Positions 21,534-24,450 of a stretch of DNA of 24,450 nt are shown here, one piece after another. The notes under the pieces were generated by a model. That model was not told the DNA's origin. It ran no database searches and worked only from the letters and a program-made list of their open reading frames with translations. The stretch's first letter is position 1. Every line of letters begins with the position of its first letter. A program made the position numbers and the translations under genes. Origin of the DNA: CAZOBJ01 sp964577825. Its GTDB lineage: Bacteria > Planctomycetota > SZUA-567 > JAFGNG01. Location: positions 1-24,450 of the forward strand of contig CAZOBJ010000044.1 of NCBI GenBank assembly GCA_964577825.1. Direction: 5' to 3'.

Positions 21534-24450
21534 ATGGCACACAGGCGAAGGGCGCTTGGGCTGGGGTTCGGATGCATGATGCTGGCTGCGTGGGCCCTCG
21601 CCGCGCATGGCGCCGCGCATACCATTCCCAAGACAGAGGCGGCGCCGGTCGTGGACGGCGATCTGTCGGACAGGGCGTGGGAGAGCGCCGCGCGCTTCGG
21701 TCCCTTTCTTCGTTACCAGGGACGTGTGGACAACCCGACCAAGCAACCGGCCGCGGTGCAGTCCACGGCACTCGCCCTGTACGACGACGAGGCCCTGTAC
21801 ATCGGGGTCCGCTGCCAGGAGCCCGATACAAAGGGCATCGTGGCCCAGGACCGGGAACGCGACGCCGCTGCGCACCTCGACGACAGCGTGGAGCTCTTCC
21901 TCGCGCCGGGCAACCGCCGAGGCCACTACTACCATTTCGTGGTCAACGCCCGCAACGCCCGCGTGGACCAGCGCAACTGGGGCAGTCCCCTGCAACACGA
22001 TTATGCATGGGACGGCGAATGGCAGAGCGCCACGAACGTGGCTCCCGGGCAGGCCTGGACCGCGGAGATGGCCATTCCCTGGTACAACTTCGCCGCGGAC
22101 CTGGACGACGGAACGTGGCGGTTCAATATCTGCCGCAGCCGGCGGGTCGGGGGAGAGACGGAGTATTCGTCCGTCGCATTTGTGACCGGATCGTTCCACA
22201 GCATCGAAGAGTTCGCGGTCCTGGCTGCTCCCAATGCGGACTTTGCCCGGCTTCGCGGCCTGGACGTGGCGGACGTGCGCGTGCCCGCCTACGCGTTGAC
22301 CGAAGAAGGATACGCGTACGAGGTCACTGGCACGGTCCTCAATGACGCCGACCAAGCGCGGCGCGTGCTGGTGGAACTGACCGACCGTCCGGCGGACGGC
22401 GAGCCCAGTCGCGTGGAGGTGTCTGTTCAGGTCCCGGCGCGCGAGGCCGCCCCCTTCCGCGTGACCCTGCCCATGCCGAGCCCCGGTACGCGCACATTGA
22501 AGCTTCGCCTGCTCGAACCCGAGGGCCGCCGGGTACTGTACGTGAACGCGTACGCGCCGGAGACGTATCCCAAGATGTTGACCGCGTTCCTGGATCGGCA
22601 TCTGTACACGGACGAGAAGGAGGCGCGGGCCCTGTTCACGCTGAACATCCCCGGCCCGAAGGACGCATTTGTGGCTCGAGTGAGGGTGCGGGCCGACGGC
22701 GAGGACATCACTGAGAACAGCGCGATGGTCACGGGCGACCCGACCGCTGTGACCGTCGACCTGGCGCAGGTGCCCGAGAGCACGCACCCGGTGCGCCTGG
22801 AGGTGTACACGGACGAGGGCCGACCGGTGGCCGCGCAGGAGACCGTGCTGCGCAAGCAGCCGCCCGCGCCGCCCGGCGTGCGCGAGGTCAAGGTCGACCG
22901 CGAGCAGCTCTGCCTGCGCGTCGACGGCGAGCCCTTGTTCCCGATCGGGATCTACGGCGTGCCCGAGCGGCACCTGTCCACCGTGGCGGCGGTCGGGTTC
23001 AACATCGTGCTGCGCTGGGGTACGATCGGGCGGCCCGAGGACCGGTGCGCCTATCATCAGGCCGCGCACGAGGCGGGCCTGTATTCCATCGAAGTCCCCA
23101 CGATGTTTTCGACCGAGCGGCTCGGGTACGCCAGAGAGGACTTTTACGAGGTCTTCGACGCGTTTATCCGCGAGGAGCTGCCCGGGCTCGTGCAGGAAGT
23201 GCGCAACGAGCCGTCGCTCCTTATGTACTACGGCCCGGACGAGCCGCCGCACGACGAGACCGCGCGCGAGGCAGTGCGGTTCTTCAACGAGACGGTGCGC
23301 CAGAACGACCCCTACCATCCGAACCAAACGCTTTTCTGCGTGGCAGTGCCGGACTGGAAGGGGGTCTACGATGTAGCGAGCATGGACTTCTACGGCATCG
23401 GGTACAAGGCGCCCATGATCGCCGTCTACGAGGAAGTCCGTGAGCAGGTGTCCGTGACCGATCGCCTGCGTGTGCCCTATGTGCACGTGCCGCTCATGGA
23501 GTGGTGCAGCGCTTCGCGGCGTTTCCTCACCGGGCCCATGCAGACCACGCAGGCCTACCTTGCGGTCATCGGCGGAGCCAAGGGGATCGAATGGTGGATC
23601 TGGCCGCCGCGATACAAGGGGAACTGGCAGGCGATCCAACGACTGGGCCGAGAGCTATCCGCGCTTGCGCCCGTGCTCGTGCAGGCAATTCCTCAGCAGG
23701 AGATCCTGTATGCGGACCGCGCCATGGAGGACACGGTCAAGCTGCTCGTCAAGGCGCATGAGGACAAGACGTACCTGATCGCGTGCAACGCCAGCCCGGC
23801 GCCGGTGCAGGCGTCCCTGCAACTGCCCAAGGGGTACGGGGGAGAGGCCCGCGTCTGGTTCGAGGAGCGCGAGCTGCCGGTGACGGACGGCGCGCTCTCG
23901 GACCGGTTCGACGGGTACGGCCGACACGTGTACGAGCTCGGGCAGTCCTGGCCGTCCGGCGGCACGGTGACACTGGACATCGAAACCCTGCCCATGCCGG
24001 ATAAGGCGGCGGCGCGGGAGGCAGAGGAGCCGCAGGCCGCGTCCCGCAACCTGGTGGTCGACCCCGGCCTCGAGTCCGGACGGATGTGGAGGTTCTCTCC
24101 GGGGGATCCGGACCAGGGCGGGGTGACCGGCGCGTACACCACCGAGCGGGTGAACTCCGGCGAACGAGCCTTTGCCATCAAGCGGCCGCACGGCCAGGGC
24201 CGGGCCGAGCTCGCGGGTTGGCCCGTGGCCCTGGAGCCGCGCACGCAGTACGTGTTCGGCGCGTACGCCATGAGCATGGGAGGCAAGGCCAGCATCGATC
24301 TGCTGGCGCCGTATCCGGAAGGCGCCGACTTGCGCCGCATGCACGGCATCATGGTGCAGGATCGCACCCTCGGATACATGAAGTACGAGATGAGCTTCAT
24401 GACCAAAGACATACCCCTGCGGGTGACCCCGGTGCTGCGATACGAGGGCG
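21534..24450 (+). CDS. Secreted glycoside-hydrolase-like protein with CBM9-like domain (3' end outside window)
   Basis: The frame is open from the ATG at 21534 to the right edge (972 codons), so the C terminus is missing. Residues 1-28 form a Sec signal peptide (basic MAHRRR, hydrophobic core, AHGAAH). A CBM9/DOMON-like carbohydrate-binding domain follows (about 30-230): VVDGDLSDRAWESA, ALYIGVRC, DDSVELFLAP and AEMAIPWYNF are typical. Then come beta domains (to about 450) and a TIM barrel (from about 455) beginning LCLRVDGEPLFPIGIYG. Its strand NEPSLLMYYGPDEPP carries a likely catalytic Glu in DEP, as in GH2/GH5-like clan members. A C-terminal beta domain starting NLVVDPGLESG looks like another carbohydrate-binding module. 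CAGGAGG at 21519-21525 supports the start. It probably acts on polysaccharide outside the cytoplasm; the substrate is unknown. Confidence 0.85.
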   Translation, partial: MAHRRRALGLGFGCMMLAAWALAAHGAAHTIPKTEAAPVVDGDLSDRAWESAARFGPFLRYQGRVDNPTKQPAAVQSTALALYDDEALYIGVRCQEPDTKGIVAQDRERDAAAHLDDSVELFLAPGNRRGHYYHFVVNARNARVDQRNWGSPLQHDYAWDGEWQSATNVAPGQAWTAEMAIPWYNFAADLDDGTWRFNICRSRRVGGETEYSSVAFVTGSFHSIEEFAVLAAPNADFARLRGLDVADVRVPAYALTEEGYAYEVTGTVLNDADQARRVLVELTDRPADGEPSRVEVSVQVPAREAAPFRVTLPMPSPGTRTLKLRLLEPEGRRVLYVNAYAPETYPKMLTAFLDRHLYTDEKEARALFTLNIPGPKDAFVARVRVRADGEDITENSAMVTGDPTAVTVDLAQVPESTHPVRLEVYTDEGRPVAAQETVLRKQPPAPPGVREVKVDREQLCLRVDGEPLFPIGIYGVPERHLSTVAAVGFNIVLRWGTIGRPEDRCAYHQAAHEAGLYSIEVPTMFSTERLGYAREDFYEVFDAFIREELPGLVQEVRNEPSLLMYYGPDEPPHDETAREAVRFFNETVRQNDPYHPNQTLFCVAVPDWKGVYDVASMDFYGIGYKAPMIAVYEEVREQVSVTDRLRVPYVHVPLMEWCSASRRFLTGPMQTTQAYLAVIGGAKGIEWWIWPPRYKGNWQAIQRLGRELSALAPVLVQAIPQQEILYADRAMEDTVKLLVKAHEDKTYLIACNASPAPVQASLQLPKGYGGEARVWFEERELPVTDGALSDRFDGYGRHVYELGQSWPSGGTVTLDIETLPMPDKAAAREAEEPQAASRNLVVDPGLESGRMWRFSPGDPDQGGVTGAYTTERVNSGERAFAIKRPHGQGRAELAGWPVALEPRTQYVFGAYAMSMGGKASIDLLAPYPEGADLRRMHGIMVQDRTLGYMKYEMSFMTKDIPLRVTPVLRYEG

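Noticed and set aside
18562..23639. Very long antisense ORFs on the - strand (18562-21831 and 21051-23639)
   Set aside because: They lie opposite well-supported genes with good ribosome sites. Their translations are rich in Arg, His, Gly and Pro with no domain logic, as expected from GC-rich shadow frames.
1..24450. CRISPR arrays, tRNA or rRNA genes, insertion sequences, prophage or defence genes
   Set aside because: No regularly spaced direct repeats, no tRNA-like cloverleaf with TTCRA-type arm, no transposase or integrase motifs, and no known defence domains were seen.

Overview
The window is a GC-rich, densely packed bacterial chromosome segment. Almost every gene is on the + strand; only the start of one gene at the left edge is on the - strand. 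Short intergenic spacers, frequent GTG and TTG starts in 4-8 base overlaps, MoxR/VWA gene sets, a large secreted glycoside-hydrolase-like protein with an N-terminal CBM9-like domain, and an iron-type ABC system suggest an environmental bacterium of the Planctomycetota/PVC or Hydrogenedentota kind. That placement is inferred from gene content only, and no rRNA or other marker gene is present.

Region 1 (1-3367), ferrous iron uptake. A partial secreted-protein gene reads off the left edge on the - strand. It is separated by a divergent regulatory region from a feo operon that encodes a small Cys-rich membrane protein, FeoA and FeoB. The feo leader carries a good promoter (TTGACA, 18-base spacer, extended -10), a near-perfect 17-bp palindrome just downstream of the predicted start point, and a hairpin that pairs with the Shine-Dalgarno sequence of the first gene. 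This suggests layered transcriptional and translational control of iron uptake.

Region 2 (3417-16390), the most unusual part. After a long imperfect hairpin and a clear promoter at 3524-3552 comes a tightly spaced run of eight genes: a membrane-anchored coiled-coil protein; the substrate-binding protein, permease and ATPase of an Fe3+-type ABC transporter; a large membrane VWA/glutamine-amidotransferase-like protein; a MoxR AAA+ ATPase; a DUF58 protein; and a BatA-like VWA protein. The ABC ATPase ORF continues in frame through a TOBE-like domain and a lipoprotein-like hydrophobic segment into a six-blade NHL propeller. The packing suggests one unit coupling a MoxR/VWA module with a metal- or anion-type ABC transporter. 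As written, the MoxR gene has a one-base frameshift that joins it artificially to the DUF58 gene.

Region 3 (16487-24450), carbohydrate metabolism. A nucleotide-sugar epimerase with its own promoter has Phe in the catalytic Tyr position. It is followed by a 1239-residue unsecreted protein resembling a multidomain glycoside hydrolase, and then, behind another promoter, a secreted CBM9-like plus TIM-barrel protein that runs off the right edge.

No tRNA, rRNA, CRISPR array, IS element or classical U-tailed terminator was seen.
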